64,000 nt of DNA from Streptomyces sp. TLI_235 (GCA_002300355.1 NSGV01000001.1:3720001-3784000); one strand, 5' to 3'; shown: positions 44,316 through 57,961, numbered from the stretch's first letter. Program-made: numbers and translations. The notes: generated from the letters alone by a model not told the origin.

Positions 44316-44837
44316 TCAGCCCCGGGTGATCTCCACCGACTCGATCACCACGGGCTGCAGCGGGCGGTCGTTCCGGTCGGTCTCCAGCCCGGCGATCTTC
44401 GACACCACGTCCTGGCTGGCCGGGTCGGCGACCTCGCCGAAGATGGTGTGCTTGCGGGTCAGCCAGGTGGTCGGAGCGACCGTGATGAAGAACTGCGAGC
44501 CGTTGGTGCCCGGGCCGGCGTTGGCCATCGCGAGCAGGAACGGCTTGGTGAACGCGAGGTCCGGGTGGAACTCGTCGGCGAACTTGTAGCCGGGGCCGCC
44601 GGTGCCGTTGCCGAGCGGGTCGCCGCCCTGGATCATGAACCCGCTGATCACCCGGTGGAAGACGGTGCCGTCGTAGAGGGGCTTCGCCTCCTTCGTCCCG
44701 GTCTCCGGGTCCGCCCACTCGCGGGTGCCCTCGGCCAGCTCGACGAAGTTCGCCACGGTCTTCGGAGCGTGGTTCGGGAAGAGCTCGATCACGATGTCGC
44801 CCTGGTCGGTCTTCAGGGTCGCGGTGAGTCGGGCCAC
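44316..44837 (-). CDS. Peptidyl-prolyl cis-trans isomerase (cyclophilin type)
   Basis: This 173-residue single-domain cyclophilin contains FHRVISGFMIQGGDP and NGSQFFITVAPTTWLT, with the Arg and Phe residues that form the proline-binding pocket. It catalyses cis-trans isomerisation of Xaa-Pro bonds during folding. The actinobacterial intracellular form is PpiA-like. AAGGAGGG precedes the GTG start at 44837. It is first of a probable two-gene transcript with the rhomboid gene and is divergent from the DUF5324 gene. Confidence 0.93.
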   Translation of the reverse strand: MARLTATLKTDQGDIVIELFPNHAPKTVANFVELAEGTREWADPETGTKEAKPLYDGTVFHRVISGFMIQGGDPLGNGTGGPGYKFADEFHPDLAFTKPFLLAMANAGPGTNGSQFFITVAPTTWLTRKHTIFGEVADPASQDVVSKIAGLETDRNDRPLQPVVIESVEITRG

Positions 44838-44991
44838 GATCGCCCTCCTTCTCTCCTGTCTCGTCAACACCGGAATCATCCCACGGGCCCCGCGGACGGC
44901 CCAGCTTGGCGTGCCCCTCGGCATAACGGGATGCATGATCTCGAAAGAGGTGGAAATGTGCATACCGGACGCCACCGAAGAGGAGAAGCCC

Positions 44992-45852
44992 GTGACCCGT
45001 CTGGACTCAGCGCGCGAGAACACCGGCTGGAGCAAGGAGGCCGCCGCCGTCTACGCCGCCACTGCCAAGGACGCAGCCATCCACTACGCGGACGAGGCCA
45101 GGCAGCGGTTCGGCCCGGCCGTCGAGGCACTCGGGCCGAAGGCCGCAGCGGCCGGTGCACAGGCCCGGACCGGCGCGTCCCAAGCGGCGCAGGCGGCCCG
45201 CGTTCACTACGCCAAGCATGTCGCTCCCCAGTTGGAGCACGCCTTCCTCGCCCTGCCACCGGGCGCGCAGCAGAGCACCCTGAAGGCGGTCCACCGCGCC
45301 CAGGAGGCCGCGCTGGCCGCGAAGATCAACGCCGGCAAGGCGGCCGACCAGGCCAGGGCCACGCTCGGGCCCAGGGTCAGCGATGCCTACAGCGGCGCCA
45401 AGGCCACCGTCGTCCCGGCCGCCCAGGAGGCGCAGGTGCGCGGCGCGGCTGCGCTGACCGCGCTGCAGGGGCACGTGACCGCGGCCGAGATCAGCGACCT
45501 CGCCGCGAAGAACATCAAGAAGGAGAACCGCAGCGGCTGGGCGACCGGCCTCGCGGTCGGCGGCGTCGTCGCGATCGGCGCCGGCGTCTTCGCCTGGCAG
45601 TGGTGGCGCAAGCAGAACAACCCGGAGTGGCTGGTCGAGCCCCCGGCGGGCGCGAACGACGGCACGGGAAGCCCCGCGGCCGGCACCGATCGGCCCGCGG
45701 CCGGCTCCGCCACCGCACCGGCTCCCGCGGCGGCCGACGCCCCGGTCAACGGCTCCGTCCCGCACGAGCAGCAGGGCGGCGAGGACGCCGCTCAGACGGG
45801 CGGACCGGACGCCGACCGGCCCAAGCCGCACGACCCTCGCAAGCCGCACTGA
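44992..45852 (+). CDS. DUF5324 family protein
   Basis: This 286-residue protein begins TRLDSARENTGWSKE. It has an Ala-rich amphipathic helical region (about residues 10-180), a single membrane helix near residues 183-203 (GLAVGGVVAIGAGVFAW, then WWRKQNNPEWL) and a Pro/Ala-rich acidic tail. This is the pattern of the actinobacterial DUF5324 family; function is unknown. The helical, alanine-rich part resembles stress or lipid-interacting helical proteins. GAGGAGAAG is immediately upstream of the GTG at 44992. A longer frame from 44725 adds residues unlike the family. Confidence 0.85.
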   Translation: MTRLDSARENTGWSKEAAAVYAATAKDAAIHYADEARQRFGPAVEALGPKAAAAGAQARTGASQAAQAARVHYAKHVAPQLEHAFLALPPGAQQSTLKAVHRAQEAALAAKINAGKAADQARATLGPRVSDAYSGAKATVVPAAQEAQVRGAAALTALQGHVTAAEISDLAAKNIKKENRSGWATGLAVGGVVAIGAGVFAWQWWRKQNNPEWLVEPPAGANDGTGSPAAGTDRPAAGSATAPAPAAADAPVNGSVPHEQQGGEDAAQTGGPDADRPKPHDPRKPH

Positions 45853-45858
45853 CCCAGC

Positions 45859-45900
45859 GCCCCACCGCCCCGGCAGAAGCCTCCGCCGGGGCGGTGGGGC
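45859..45900 (+). terminator. Terminator of the DUF5324 gene
   Basis: A 16-bp perfect stem (45859-45874 with 45885-45900) closes a 10-base loop, 7 bp after the stop codon. Confidence 0.85.
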
Positions 45901-45911
45901 CCAGAAACGAC

Positions 45912-45949
45912 GATCGGCCGCCGACCTGATCCCAGGTCAGCGGCCGATC
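45912..45949 (-). terminator. Terminator of tRNA-Ala
   Basis: A 17-position stem (45912-45928 with 45933-45949) with one C.A mismatch closes an ATCC loop, just beyond the tRNA 3' end. Confidence 0.8.
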
Positions 45950-45955
45950 CGCGTG

Positions 45956-46028
45956 TGGAGCTTAGGAGATTCGAACTCCTGACATCTGCCATGCAAAGAC
46001 AGCGCTCTACCAACTGAGCTAAAGCCCC
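45956..46028 (-). tRNA. tRNA-Ala (anticodon TGC)
   Basis: The minus strand gives a standard 73-nt cloverleaf. The acceptor GGGGCTT pairs with AAGCTCC (one G.T). The D-arm reads GCTC...GAGC. The anticodon loop TTTGCAT carries anticodon TGC, and the T-loop is TTCGAAT. The discriminator is A and CCA is not encoded. Confidence 0.96.
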
Positions 46029-46105
46029 AGCAACAGCACACGAAGCCGTGCGCTGCGCACTAGCGTACCCGCTCCCGACGGAAATCTTGAGCGGGCCGCC
46101 GCCCG

Positions 46106-46132
46106 CCGTCCCGGCCCGGTGGGCCGGGACGG
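46106..46132 (-). terminator. Terminator after the DLW-39 gene
   Basis: A perfect 12-bp stem (46106-46117 with 46121-46132) closes a 3-base loop, 25 bp past the stop codon. Confidence 0.7.
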
Positions 46133-46156
46133 GACCGGCGGATTTCGTCCAGGGTC

Positions 46157-46285
46157 TCAGCGACCGGCCGGGACCGGGTCGGTGGCCTCGGTCCACAGGT
46201 CCTGCTCGGCGCGGTCCGCCTGGACCTGACGGTAGACAAAGAAGCCGCCGAGGGCGACCAGGGCGACCAGGAGAAGCTTCTTCAC
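46157..46285 (-). CDS. DLW-39 family protein (42 aa)
   Basis: This 42-residue protein starts KKLLLVALVALGGFFVYRQV, one membrane helix, followed by a short polar tail with the family signature EQDLWTEATDPV. DLW-39 proteins are tiny conserved actinobacterial proteins named for the DLW motif; no function is established. GAGG lies about nine bases before the GTG start at 46285. It is downstream of the DUF6191-type gene and upstream of the tRNA-Ala. Confidence 0.88.
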   Translation of the reverse strand: MKKLLLVALVALGGFFVYRQVQADRAEQDLWTEATDPVPAGR

Positions 46286-46325
46286 CGCGGGACCTCGTCC
46301 TTCTTGCAGATCGGATGTACGAGCA

Positions 46326-46775
46326 TCAAGGAGCGGTCGGGCCGACAGACCGCCCTGCGGCCGATGATACACACCGGTAACCCGCTTCCGAGCGGGCCGC
46401 CACCGCGTCCAACCCGGCCGTCCCCGCGCCCGATTGACGTGGCGCCTCCCGGCGGCGGCCCGGCGCCTCCGTACGGACCGGGAGCACGGCGGTGCCGCGC
46501 CCCAGGTCGACGCCGCCACGCGGCGGGGCCCCGTCGCCCTCCTCGTCCCGGAGCATCAGCGTGGTGGCCCGCTGCTTCAGCTCGTGCTGCTTGCCGGCCG
46601 CGAACTGGGCGTGCAGCTGCTCGAAGCCGGTCGCCGAGACCTGGCCCTCGCGGCCGGCGCCGCGCCACGGCAGCCGGCCGGCCCGACGGGCCCGGAGCGC
46701 CACCTGGTCCAGCACGGCCAGCGCCACCAGGCCGCAGACCAGACCGGGCAGGCTCATCGCCCAGAAGATCGCCAC
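46326..46775 (-). CDS. DUF6191-type small membrane protein
   Basis: This 149-residue protein has an N-terminal membrane helix (about residues 7-26), then the conserved stretch FAAGKQHELKQRATTLMLRD, and GAPPRGGVDLGRGTAVLPV. I place it in the DUF6191 group by the GK..EL(E/K)Q and VDL..G pattern. The tail after about residue 100 is Arg/Ala/Gly-rich and may be unstructured. GGAAGG lies 8 bases before the GTG. It is followed after about 40 bp by the DLW-39 gene, and the two are probably co-transcribed. Confidence 0.65.
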   Translation of the reverse strand: MAIFWAMSLPGLVCGLVALAVLDQVALRARRAGRLPWRGAGREGQVSATGFEQLHAQFAAGKQHELKQRATTLMLRDEEGDGAPPRGGVDLGRGTAVLPVRTEAPGRRREAPRQSGAGTAGLDAVAARSEAGYRCVSSAAGRSVGPTAP

Positions 46776-46862
46776 ACCGACCGCCTTCCGTCCCGTGGGC
46801 GTGCTCGTACCCGCAAGCCTGCCCGGCCCGGGACGGAAGGTCCAGGTCCGTGAATCACCCGG

Positions 46863-47523
46863 TCAGCGGCCGAGACCCCACCTGCGTGGCCGAACGGCAC
46901 CGAGCCGGCCGAGCCCGCGACGGAGTTCGGCGACGTCCTCGCGGAGCTCGCGCAGGTCGTGCGCGGCCTCGCAGAGCCGGGCGCTCATCGCCCGCACCAG
47001 CGCCCGGTCTGCGAGCACCATCCGCTCGCAGGCGGCGAGCCGGTCGCCGACCTCACCGGCCAGGACCCACCGCTCGGCGGCGGCGAACAGCGCGTCGCGG
47101 TCGACCGGGGAGGCAGCCGCCTCCTCGGCGTCCAGCAGCTGCGAGCGCACCCGACGGGCGACCTCGCTGCGGCGCAGAAGCATGGCGATGTTGAGAACCG
47201 CACGGCGCGTGTACAGCGCCGTGCGCCATCCCATTCGAGGTAGGCTTCAAATTGAAGCTCGGGCTGACCTGGGCGTTTACCGGACTGTGGACAACCCTGT
47301 GGATAACTTTGAGACCGTTATCCACAAGCTCGGCTCGGTGCCGCTGAACAAGTGTGTTGATCGCGCGCTCGCCGACCTCGAAGCAGTCGGCGACCATCCG
47401 TGTGGTGATGTGCAGCCCGTCCGGCAGCAGCACGACGGCCTTCACGCGGTCGAGCGCCTCGACGCGGTCGCACAGGCTGCGGCGCAGGGTCGGGGACTCG
47501 AGCAGGGCAGCTTCCCTGGACAT
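46863..47523 (-). pseudogene. Broken Rha/ORF6N antirepressor-like gene (frameshift)
   Basis: The 5' part in one frame (ATG at 47523 after GGAGG) encodes ALLESPTLRRSLCDRVEALD, then a GLHITTRMVADCFEVGERAI segment typical of Rha/ORF6N-like actinobacterial proteins. The conserved 3' part (TALYTRRAVLNIAMLLRRSE, then VARRVRSQLLDAE) is in another frame, from an ATG at 47234 without a good binding site. A net +1 shift would rejoin them. Between them, the DNA encoding VDNGLKVIHRVVHS consists largely of three DnaA boxes. I infer an inactivated gene. Two separate short proteins or a programmed shift remain possible. Confidence 0.55.
47286..47326. promoter_or_regulatory. Three DnaA boxes within the broken gene
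   Basis: TGTGGACAA (47286-47294), TGTGGATAA (47298-47306) and TTATCCACA (47318-47326) are all perfect DnaA boxes, two minus and one plus, in 41 bp. The first is the strong Streptomyces form TTGTCCACA. Confidence 0.75.
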
Positions 47524-47753
47524 GGGGACGCCTCCATGACGGAGTGGATGGTGGACCGCCCGCTCACCCCGGGCCGGGGGCATGGTCTTCCGCCAGCAGG
47601 AGCGGAGGTCGCATCACGTCCACTGATCCCATGACCGGTTCTGTCGCCCGGCTATCCCCGACTTCACAGCAGTTTCGAGTCGCCCAACCCCACAAGTGCC
47701 TCCGCGCACCCGGTCCAACGAGCGGCTGCCCCCGGCGTCACGCCGGGCAAAGC

Positions 47754-47785
47754 GAAAGGCCCGGACGTCTCCGTCCGGGCCTTTC
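47754..47785 (-). terminator. Terminator of tRNA-Ile
   Basis: A perfect 14-bp stem (47754-47767 with 47772-47785) closes a TCTC loop, with AAAG/CTTT at the base, directly past the tRNA 3' end. Confidence 0.85.
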
Positions 47786-47793
47786 AACTTCGG

Positions 47794-47867
47794 TGGGGCT
47801 AACAGGACTTGAACCTGTGGCCTCTTCCTTATCAGGGAAGCGCTCTAACCGTCTGAGCTATAGCCCC
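47794..47867 (-). tRNA. tRNA-Ile (anticodon GAT)
   Basis: The minus strand forms a 74-nt cloverleaf. The acceptor GGGGCTA pairs perfectly with TAGCCCC. The anticodon loop CTGATAA carries anticodon GAT, and the T-loop is TTCAAGT. The discriminator is A and CCA is not encoded. The tRNA-Ile/tRNA-Ala pair near gyrA is typical of actinobacteria. Confidence 0.96.
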
Positions 47868-47883
47868 TTGCCGCACTGAAAGA

Positions 47884-49260
47884 TTAGCGGACCGACGGCC
47901 GATCTCCCAAATCCGTATCGGCCGGCTGCTCCGATCGGGGCCGGTCGGAGGTGTGGCGGGCCTGCGCGAGCCACTGCTCGCGGGTGGCGGGGAGACCGCT
48001 GGCACCGGCCTCGGTCGTGCGGACGGCGAGCACCTGGTTGATGCCGATCCGGTTCTCCTCGAAGGCGACCGCGGAGGCGGCCATGTACAGCCGCCACACC
48101 CGGGCGCGGCCGTGGCCGGCCAGCTGCGCGGCGGTCGGCCAGTGTGCCTCCAGGTTGGCCACCCACTCGCGCAGCGTCAGCGCGTAGTGCTCGCGCAGCG
48201 ACTCGACGTCCCGAACCTCGAAGCCGGCCTCCTCCAGGAGGGAGACCGTGCTGCCCACCGGGGCGAGCTCGCCGTCCGGGAAGACGTAGCGGTTGATGAA
48301 CGGGCTGGGGGTGTACGCCTCGCCGGGGCGGTCCGGGCGGCGGGAGATCTGGTGGTTGACCAGCCGGCCGCCGGGGGCGAGCAGCCCGTACAGGCCGCGG
48401 GCGTAGCCGAGGTACTGGACGGCGCCCACGTGCTCGGCCATGCCCACGCTGGAGACGGCGTCGAACGGGCCGTCGGGGATCTCCCGGTAGTCCTGCAGCC
48501 GGACCTCGACGAGGTCGGCCAGGCCGGCGTCGGCGACCCGGCGGCGGGCGTACCCCACCTGCTCGGCCGAGATGGAGACGCCCACGGCGGTGACGCCGTA
48601 GTGCCGGGCGGCGTGCAGCAGCAGCGAGCCCCAGCCGCAGCCCACGTCGAGCAGCCGCATGCCGGGCCGCAGCCCGAGCTTGCGGCAGATCAGGTCGAGC
48701 TTGGCCTCCTGGGCGGCCTCCAGGCTCTTCGCCTCCGGCGTCCAGTAGGCGCACGAGTAGACCATGCTGGGGCCCAGCACGAGCCCGTAGAAGTCGTTGC
48801 CGACGTCGTAGTGGTGGCTGATCGCGGCGCGGTCGCGGCCGCGGGTGTGGGCCCGGCCGCGGCCCCGGGGGACCTCCTCCGGCGGGGGAGCGGGCTGCGG
48901 GCCGACCGCACCGGCCCTCAGGACGGCGCGCAGCGCGCGGCGGCCCGGGCCCCCGAGGACGTCGCCGAGCCCGGGGTGGTGGACGTCCGTGCGTTCGGAG
49001 AACCTGCCGACCGCGGAGAGCACCTCGTAGAGGTCGCTGTCGGGGTCGGTGTCGAGGTCCCCGGAGACGTAGGCGCGGGCGAGCCCGAGCTCGTCGGGGT
49101 GCCAGAGCAGGCGGCGCAGGGCGCGGCGGTTGCGCAGGACCACGCCGGGGGCGCCGGGCGGGCCGGCGGTGCTGCCGTCCCAGGCCGTCAGGCGCACCGG
49201 GATCCGGGCACCGAGCAGTGACTCCACCGCATCGACCAGTTCCGTCGCGACCTCGGCCAT
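47884..49260 (-). CDS. Cyclopropane-fatty-acyl-phospholipid synthase-type methyltransferase
   Basis: This 458-residue enzyme has an N-terminal lipid-binding-like domain and a class I S-adenosylmethionine methyltransferase domain. The SAM motif is LLDVGCGWGSLL (about residue 208), preceded by AISHHYDVGNDFY. Then come SVGMAEHVG, and GEAYTPSPFINRYVFPDGEL near the C-terminus; all are hallmarks of the CFA synthase family. It would methylate unsaturated acyl chains of phospholipids (cyclopropane or methyl-branched products). GGAGGTG precedes the ATG at 49260. The gene ends 16 bp before the tRNA-Ile coding region, on the same strand. It is a single gene with its own promoter region after the DUF3566 terminator. 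Confidence 0.9.
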   Translation of the reverse strand: MAEVATELVDAVESLLGARIPVRLTAWDGSTAGPPGAPGVVLRNRRALRRLLWHPDELGLARAYVSGDLDTDPDSDLYEVLSAVGRFSERTDVHHPGLGDVLGGPGRRALRAVLRAGAVGPQPAPPPEEVPRGRGRAHTRGRDRAAISHHYDVGNDFYGLVLGPSMVYSCAYWTPEAKSLEAAQEAKLDLICRKLGLRPGMRLLDVGCGWGSLLLHAARHYGVTAVGVSISAEQVGYARRRVADAGLADLVEVRLQDYREIPDGPFDAVSSVGMAEHVGAVQYLGYARGLYGLLAPGGRLVNHQISRRPDRPGEAYTPSPFINRYVFPDGELAPVGSTVSLLEEAGFEVRDVESLREHYALTLREWVANLEAHWPTAAQLAGHGRARVWRLYMAASAVAFEENRIGINQVLAVRTTEAGASGLPATREQWLAQARHTSDRPRSEQPADTDLGDRPSVR

Positions 49261-49397
49261 CAGACACCTCCGAGCAGCCATGTACCGAACAGTCCGGGCG
49301 CCCCCGGCACCGCCATAGCCAACCGCCGCCCGGGGCCACAGGGCCGTCCGGCACGCCGGGGCGGTGGCGCTGTCACCCGGACGCCACCCGGACGCCA

Positions 49398-49434
49398 GCG
49401 GGCCCCGACAGCTGCAACAGCTGTCGGGGCCCGC
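49398..49434 (-). terminator. Terminator after the gyrB-gyrA-DUF3566 transcript
   Basis: A perfect 17-bp stem (49398-49414 with 49418-49434) closes a CAA loop, beyond the DUF3566 stop and before the CFA-type gene promoter. Confidence 0.85.
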
Positions 49435-49494
49435 CTTGTTCCCGGAAATTGACCGGGTGTCAGCGATCTGTGGGAGCGGCCCGGAGGGAGGTGC

Positions 49495-50250
49495 TCACTC
49501 CTCCTCGGCGAGGGTCAGCTCGATGCCGCCGGTGAAGCCGGCCGCCGTGTTGTAGATGAACGCCGAGAGGGTGGCGAGCGCGGTCATCAGGACGACGTCG
49601 ATGATGGCGATCAGCGTGGTGAAGATCATCACCCGGCCGAAGCCGATGTACTCCATGAGGTCGAAGCCGCTGTTGGTGTCCGAGCCGGTGACGTCCTTGA
49701 GCGTGCTGGTCAGCGAGTCGAAGACGCCGAGCCCGTTGAGCACGATCCACAGCACCGCCGAGGCGACGATGATGATCACGCCGACGGCCAGCGACAGCAG
49801 GAAGCTGACCTTCATGACCGACCACGGGTCGGCCTTGGCGATCCGCAGCCTGGCCTTGCGGACCCGGCCGCCCGCGGCGGAGCCGGGGGCGGGGGCCGGA
49901 CGGCGCGCGGCCGCGCCGCCGGACTGCGCGGCGCCGGGCACCCGGGTGCCGCGGGCCGGGGTCGGCTGGCCCTTGGAGTAGGTCGTCGGCTGCGAGTAGC
50001 CGCCCGCCGAGGGCGGGGCGCTGGGGGCCGGCGGCGCGGACGGCGGGGTGCCGCCGCCCGCGGCGAAGCCGGCGCCGCTGGTGCCGCCCGGGCCGGACTG
50101 GCCGGCGGAGGCGACGGGGGGCATCAGCGAGGTGGATGCGGCCGAGTGCTCGGCCGGAGACTGCGGTACGCCGCCGTAGGGCGTTCCGCCCTGCGCGGCA
50201 CCCGGCGCTCCGCCCGCGGCACCTCCCGCTCCGCCCGTGGCTCCACTCAC
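49495..50250 (-). CDS. DUF3566 family membrane protein
   Basis: This 251-residue protein has a Pro/Gly/Ala-rich N-terminal region of about 130 residues. A DUF3566 domain follows with ARLRIAKADPWSVMKVSFLL, two membrane helices (about residues 150-172 and 207-229), and the tail TAAGFTGGIELTLAEEE. Genes of this family sit directly after gyrA in most actinobacteria, including mycobacteria; function is unknown. It is 142 bp behind gyrA, past a weak hairpin, and probably gets both read-through and its own transcription. Confidence 0.9.
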   Translation of the reverse strand: MSGATGGAGGAAGGAPGAAQGGTPYGGVPQSPAEHSAASTSLMPPVASAGQSGPGGTSGAGFAAGGGTPPSAPPAPSAPPSAGGYSQPTTYSKGQPTPARGTRVPGAAQSGGAAARRPAPAPGSAAGGRVRKARLRIAKADPWSVMKVSFLLSLAVGVIIIVASAVLWIVLNGLGVFDSLTSTLKDVTGSDTNSGFDLMEYIGFGRVMIFTTLIAIIDVVLMTALATLSAFIYNTAAGFTGGIELTLAEEE

Positions 50251-50342
50251 CCTGGTCCTCCCGCTGTTCCCTCCCGGGCGGCCGCCGCCTCCCGGTCATC
50301 GTCTCTCAGCCGGCCCCGGCCAGGTGGCCGGTCCCGGGCGGC

Positions 50343-50378
50343 GGCCGGCGCGCCCCTCGGGGGAGGGCTGCGCCGGCC
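50343..50378 (-). terminator. Hairpin after gyrA
   Basis: A 9-bp outer stem (50343-50351 with 50370-50378) plus an imperfect inner stem forms a stable GC hairpin 15 bp beyond the gyrA stop. It may attenuate transcription into the DUF3566 gene. Confidence 0.5.
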
Positions 50379-50392
50379 ACCCGGACGTGCGG

Positions 50393-52996
<2,604 letters not shown>

Positions 52997-53053
52997 TGGT
53001 GGTCAGTTTCCTTTCACGCGTGACTGGACGGTACCGGCGGGGGTTCGGCCCCG

Positions 53054-55267
<2,214 letters not shown>

Positions 55268-55325
55268 TCAGAGCCCCTACACGGGCCGCCAGCCGTTCCG
55301 GATCCGTTCACTCCGGGTGATGCCG

Positions 55326-55862
55326 TCAACCCCAGGTGTCGCCGGGGCCGCGACTGCCCGGCGCACGCAGCCGGCCGTAGCCGCGCTTGGGGGCGTCCGG
55401 CCCCAGCACCTTGATCACCCGCACCGTGCCGTGGCCCAGATCGTGGTTCAGCCTCGCCACCAACTGCCTTGCCAGAAGCCGAAGTTGCGTGGCCCATGCG
55501 GTGGAGTCGCACTGCACAGTGAGCACCGCCGCGGACTCCTCGAACTGCTTGGGCACACAGTGCGCCGCGATGTCCGGCCCGACGATCTGCGGCCAGCGGC
55601 CCATCACCCCGCCGACGGCCGCGGGCGCCTCCCAACCCCGCTCCGTGATCAACCGGTTCAGCGCCGCCCCCAGCGGAACCGGATCGCGGCCGTCCGCCCG
55701 CGCCCCGCTGCGCAGCCCGTGCCGCTTGGCCTCGCGCTTCTCCCGGACCTGCTCGCCGCGCTGCCGCGCCTGTTCCTTGGCCGCCCGCAGCGCCACCCGG
55801 GCCAGATCCACCCCGGACGCCTCGGACGGGCCGGCCCCCGACGGCTGCGGCGTCTCGCTCAT
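55326..55862 (-). CDS. DUF721 family (DciA-like) protein
   Basis: This 178-residue protein is basic in its N-terminal half and has a DUF721 domain (about residues 70-165) with MGRWPQIVGPDIAAHCVPKQF, and VQCDSTAWATQLRLLARQL. Gene neighbours in actinobacteria (recF, gyrB) fit DciA-like helicase-loader proteins, which interact with the replicative helicase DnaB. The N-terminal KRHGLRSGARADGRDP segment is conserved in Streptomyces. GGGAGAG precedes the ATG. It lies 60 bp behind recF. Confidence 0.85.
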   Translation of the reverse strand: MSETPQPSGAGPSEASGVDLARVALRAAKEQARQRGEQVREKREAKRHGLRSGARADGRDPVPLGAALNRLITERGWEAPAAVGGVMGRWPQIVGPDIAAHCVPKQFEESAAVLTVQCDSTAWATQLRLLARQLVARLNHDLGHGTVRVIKVLGPDAPKRGYGRLRAPGSRGPGDTWG

Positions 55863-55922
55863 GCGCGGCTCTCCCTTGGCGCGACGACGGATGAGCCTTC
55901 CAGCGTACGGGGCCGCCGCACA

Positions 55923-57056
55923 CTAGATGTCGAGCCGGGCCACCGATCCCCCGGCGACCGCGAAACGCGCCCCCGACAGCGCCTTCGGCACGTCCTCCGC
56001 CACGGCCGCGGTCACCAGCACCTGCTCGCCGCCGGCCACCAGCTCCGCCAGCCGGTCCCGGCGCCGCGCGTCCAGCTCGGCGAACACGTCGTCCAGGATC
56101 AGCACCGGCTCGCCGCCGTCCGCCTTCAACAGCTCGTACGAGGCCAGCCGCAGCGCCAGCGCGAACGACCAGGACTCGCCGTGGCTGGCGTACCCCTTGG
56201 CCGGCAGCGGGCCCAGCCGCAGCACCAGCTCGTCCCGGTGCGGGCCGACCAGCGTCAGCCCGCGATCGATCTCCTGCTTGCGCATCGCCTGCAGCGCGGC
56301 CAGCAGTTGCTCCTCGGCCTGCTCCCGGCTGCTCGGCAGAGCGCCCTCGAAGGAGCTGCGGTACTCCAGCACCGTCTCGCCCGCGCCCGGCGCCAGCTGC
56401 CGGTAGGCCTCCGCGACCAGCGGCTGCAGCGCGCCGACCAGTTGCAGCCGGAAGGCGGTCAGCTCGGCGCCGGCCCGGGCGAGGTGGCCGTCCCAGATCT
56501 CCAGGGTGGAGAGGTCTGCCCCCTTGCCGCCGCCCGACCGGCGGGCCATCGCCGCCGTCTTCAACAGGGCGTTGCGCTGCTTGAGCACCCGCTCGTAGTC
56601 CTGCCGGACACCGGCGAGCCGCGGCGCTCGCGCGGTCAGCAGCTCGTCCAGGAAGCGCCGACGCTCGCCCGGGTCGCCCTTCACCAGGGCGAGGTCCTCA
56701 GGCGCGAAGAGCACCGTCCTCAGCAGCCCCAGCACGTCGCGCGGCCGGACGTTGTCCGAGCGGTTGATCCGCGCCCGGTTGGCCTTGCCCGGGGTGATCT
56801 CCAGCTCGACCAGGGTGGGTCGCTGCTCCCGGAGGATCGAGCAGCGGACCACCGCCCGCTCCGCCCCCAACCGGATCAGCGGGGCATCGGTGGCCACCCG
56901 GTGGCTGCCCAGGGTCGCCACGTAGCCGATCGCCTCGACCAGGTTGGTCTTGCCCTGGCCGTTGGGCCCCACGAACGCGGTGACGCCCGGGTCGAGGGGC
57001 ACCTCGACCCGGGCGTAGGAACGGAAGTCGGCGAGCGACAGATGCGCGACATGCAT
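55923..57056 (-). CDS. recF: DNA repair/replication protein RecF
   Basis: This 377-residue SMC-like ATPase has Walker [15 protein letters not shown] (about residue 30), the signature [10 protein letters not shown] near residue 300, and Walker [13 protein letters not shown]. RecF binds DNA gaps and helps load RecA through RecO and RecR. The ATG starts 30 bp after the gnd stop. The order dnaA-dnaN-gnd-recF-DUF721-gyrB-gyrA is the usual Streptomyces arrangement. Confidence 0.97.
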   Translation of the reverse strand: MHVAHLSLADFRSYARVEVPLDPGVTAFVGPNGQGKTNLVEAIGYVATLGSHRVATDAPLIRLGAERAVVRCSILREQRPTLVELEITPGKANRARINRSDNVRPRDVLGLLRTVLFAPEDLALVKGDPGERRRFLDELLTARAPRLAGVRQDYERVLKQRNALLKTAAMARRSGGGKGADLSTLEIWDGHLARAGAELTAFRLQLVGALQPLVAEAYRQLAPGAGETVLEYRSSFEGALPSSREQAEEQLLAALQAMRKQEIDRGLTLVGPHRDELVLRLGPLPAKGYASHGESWSFALALRLASYELLKADGGEPVLILDDVFAELDARRRDRLAELVAGGEQVLVTAAVAEDVPKALSGARFAVAGGSVARLDI

Positions 57057-57085
57057 GGTGGTGAACTGCGCCCGCCTTCCGTGGA

Positions 57086-57961
57086 CTACTTCGACTCGAC
57101 CGCGTGGCCGCCGAACTGGTTGCGCAGCGCGGCGATCATCTTCATCTGCGGCGAGTCATCCTGCCGCGAGGCGAAGCGGGCGAACAGCGAGGCGGTGATC
57201 GCAGGCAGCGGCACGGCGTGGTCGATCGCGGCCTCGACCGTCCAGCGGCCCTCGCCGGAGTCCGCCGCCCAGCCCTTGAGCTTGGCCAGGTGCTCGTCGT
57301 CGTCCAGCGCCCGGACGGCGAGGTCCAGCAGCCAGGAGCGGATGACCGTGCCCTCCTGCCAGGAGCGGAAGACCTCGCGCACGTCGGTGACCTCGGGGGC
57401 CGCCTCCAGCAGCTCCCAGCCCTCGGCGAAGGCCTGCATCATCGCGTACTCGATGCCGTTGTGGACCATCTTCGCGAAGTGGCCGGCGCCGACCTTGCCC
57501 GCGCGCACCGAGCCGAAGTCGCCCTCGGGCTTCAGCGCGTCGAAGATCGGCTTGACCCGCTCGACGTGCTCGGCGTCGCCGCCGTACATCAGCGCGTAGC
57601 CGTTCTCCAGGCCCCAGACGCCGCCGGAGACACCGCAGTCCACGAAGCCGATGCCCTTGGCGGCGAGCACCTCGGCGTGCTTGATGTCGTCCGTCCAGCG
57701 GGAGTTGCCGCCGTCGACCACCACGTCGCCGGGCGAGAGCAGCTCGGCGAGCTGCTCGACGGTCTCCTGGGTCGGGCCGCCGGCCGGCACCATCACCCAC
57801 ACCACGCGCGGGCCGTGCAGCTTCTCGATGAGCTCCTGCAGGCTGTCCACGTCCGCGAGGTCCGGGTTGCGGTCGTAGCCGATGACGGTGTGGCCTGCGC
57901 GGCGGATGCGCTCGCGCATGTTGCCGCCCATCTTGCCGAGACCGATGAGGCCGAGCTCCAT
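57086..57961 (-). CDS. gnd: 6-phosphogluconate dehydrogenase, decarboxylating (short form)
   Basis: This 291-residue enzyme is the short actinobacterial/Gram-positive form (about 300 residues, not about 470). It has the Rossmann start [11 protein letters not shown], the substrate-binding [11 protein letters not shown], and the catalytic lysine in [15 protein letters not shown]. It oxidises 6-phosphogluconate to ribulose 5-phosphate with NAD(P)+. The cofactor preference cannot be told here. It sits between dnaN and recF, a placement seen throughout Streptomyces although the enzyme belongs to the pentose phosphate pathway. Confidence 0.95.
   Translation of the reverse strand: MELGLIGLGKMGGNMRERIRRAGHTVIGYDRNPDLADVDSLQELIEKLHGPRVVWVMVPAGGPTQETVEQLAELLSPGDVVVDGGNSRWTDDIKHAEVLAAKGIGFVDCGVSGGVWGLENGYALMYGGDAEHVERVKPIFDALKPEGDFGSVRAGKVGAGHFAKMVHNGIEYAMMQAFAEGWELLEAAPEVTDVREVFRSWQEGTVIRSWLLDLAVRALDDDEHLAKLKGWAADSGEGRWTVEAAIDHAVPLPAITASLFARFASRQDDSPQMKMIAALRNQFGGHAVESK

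Noticed and set aside
47053..47583. A 176-residue frame as an intact gene
   Set aside because: Only its first 75 or so residues look like the conserved family. The rest is Arg/Gly/Pro-rich out-of-frame sequence, so it is treated as part of a broken gene.
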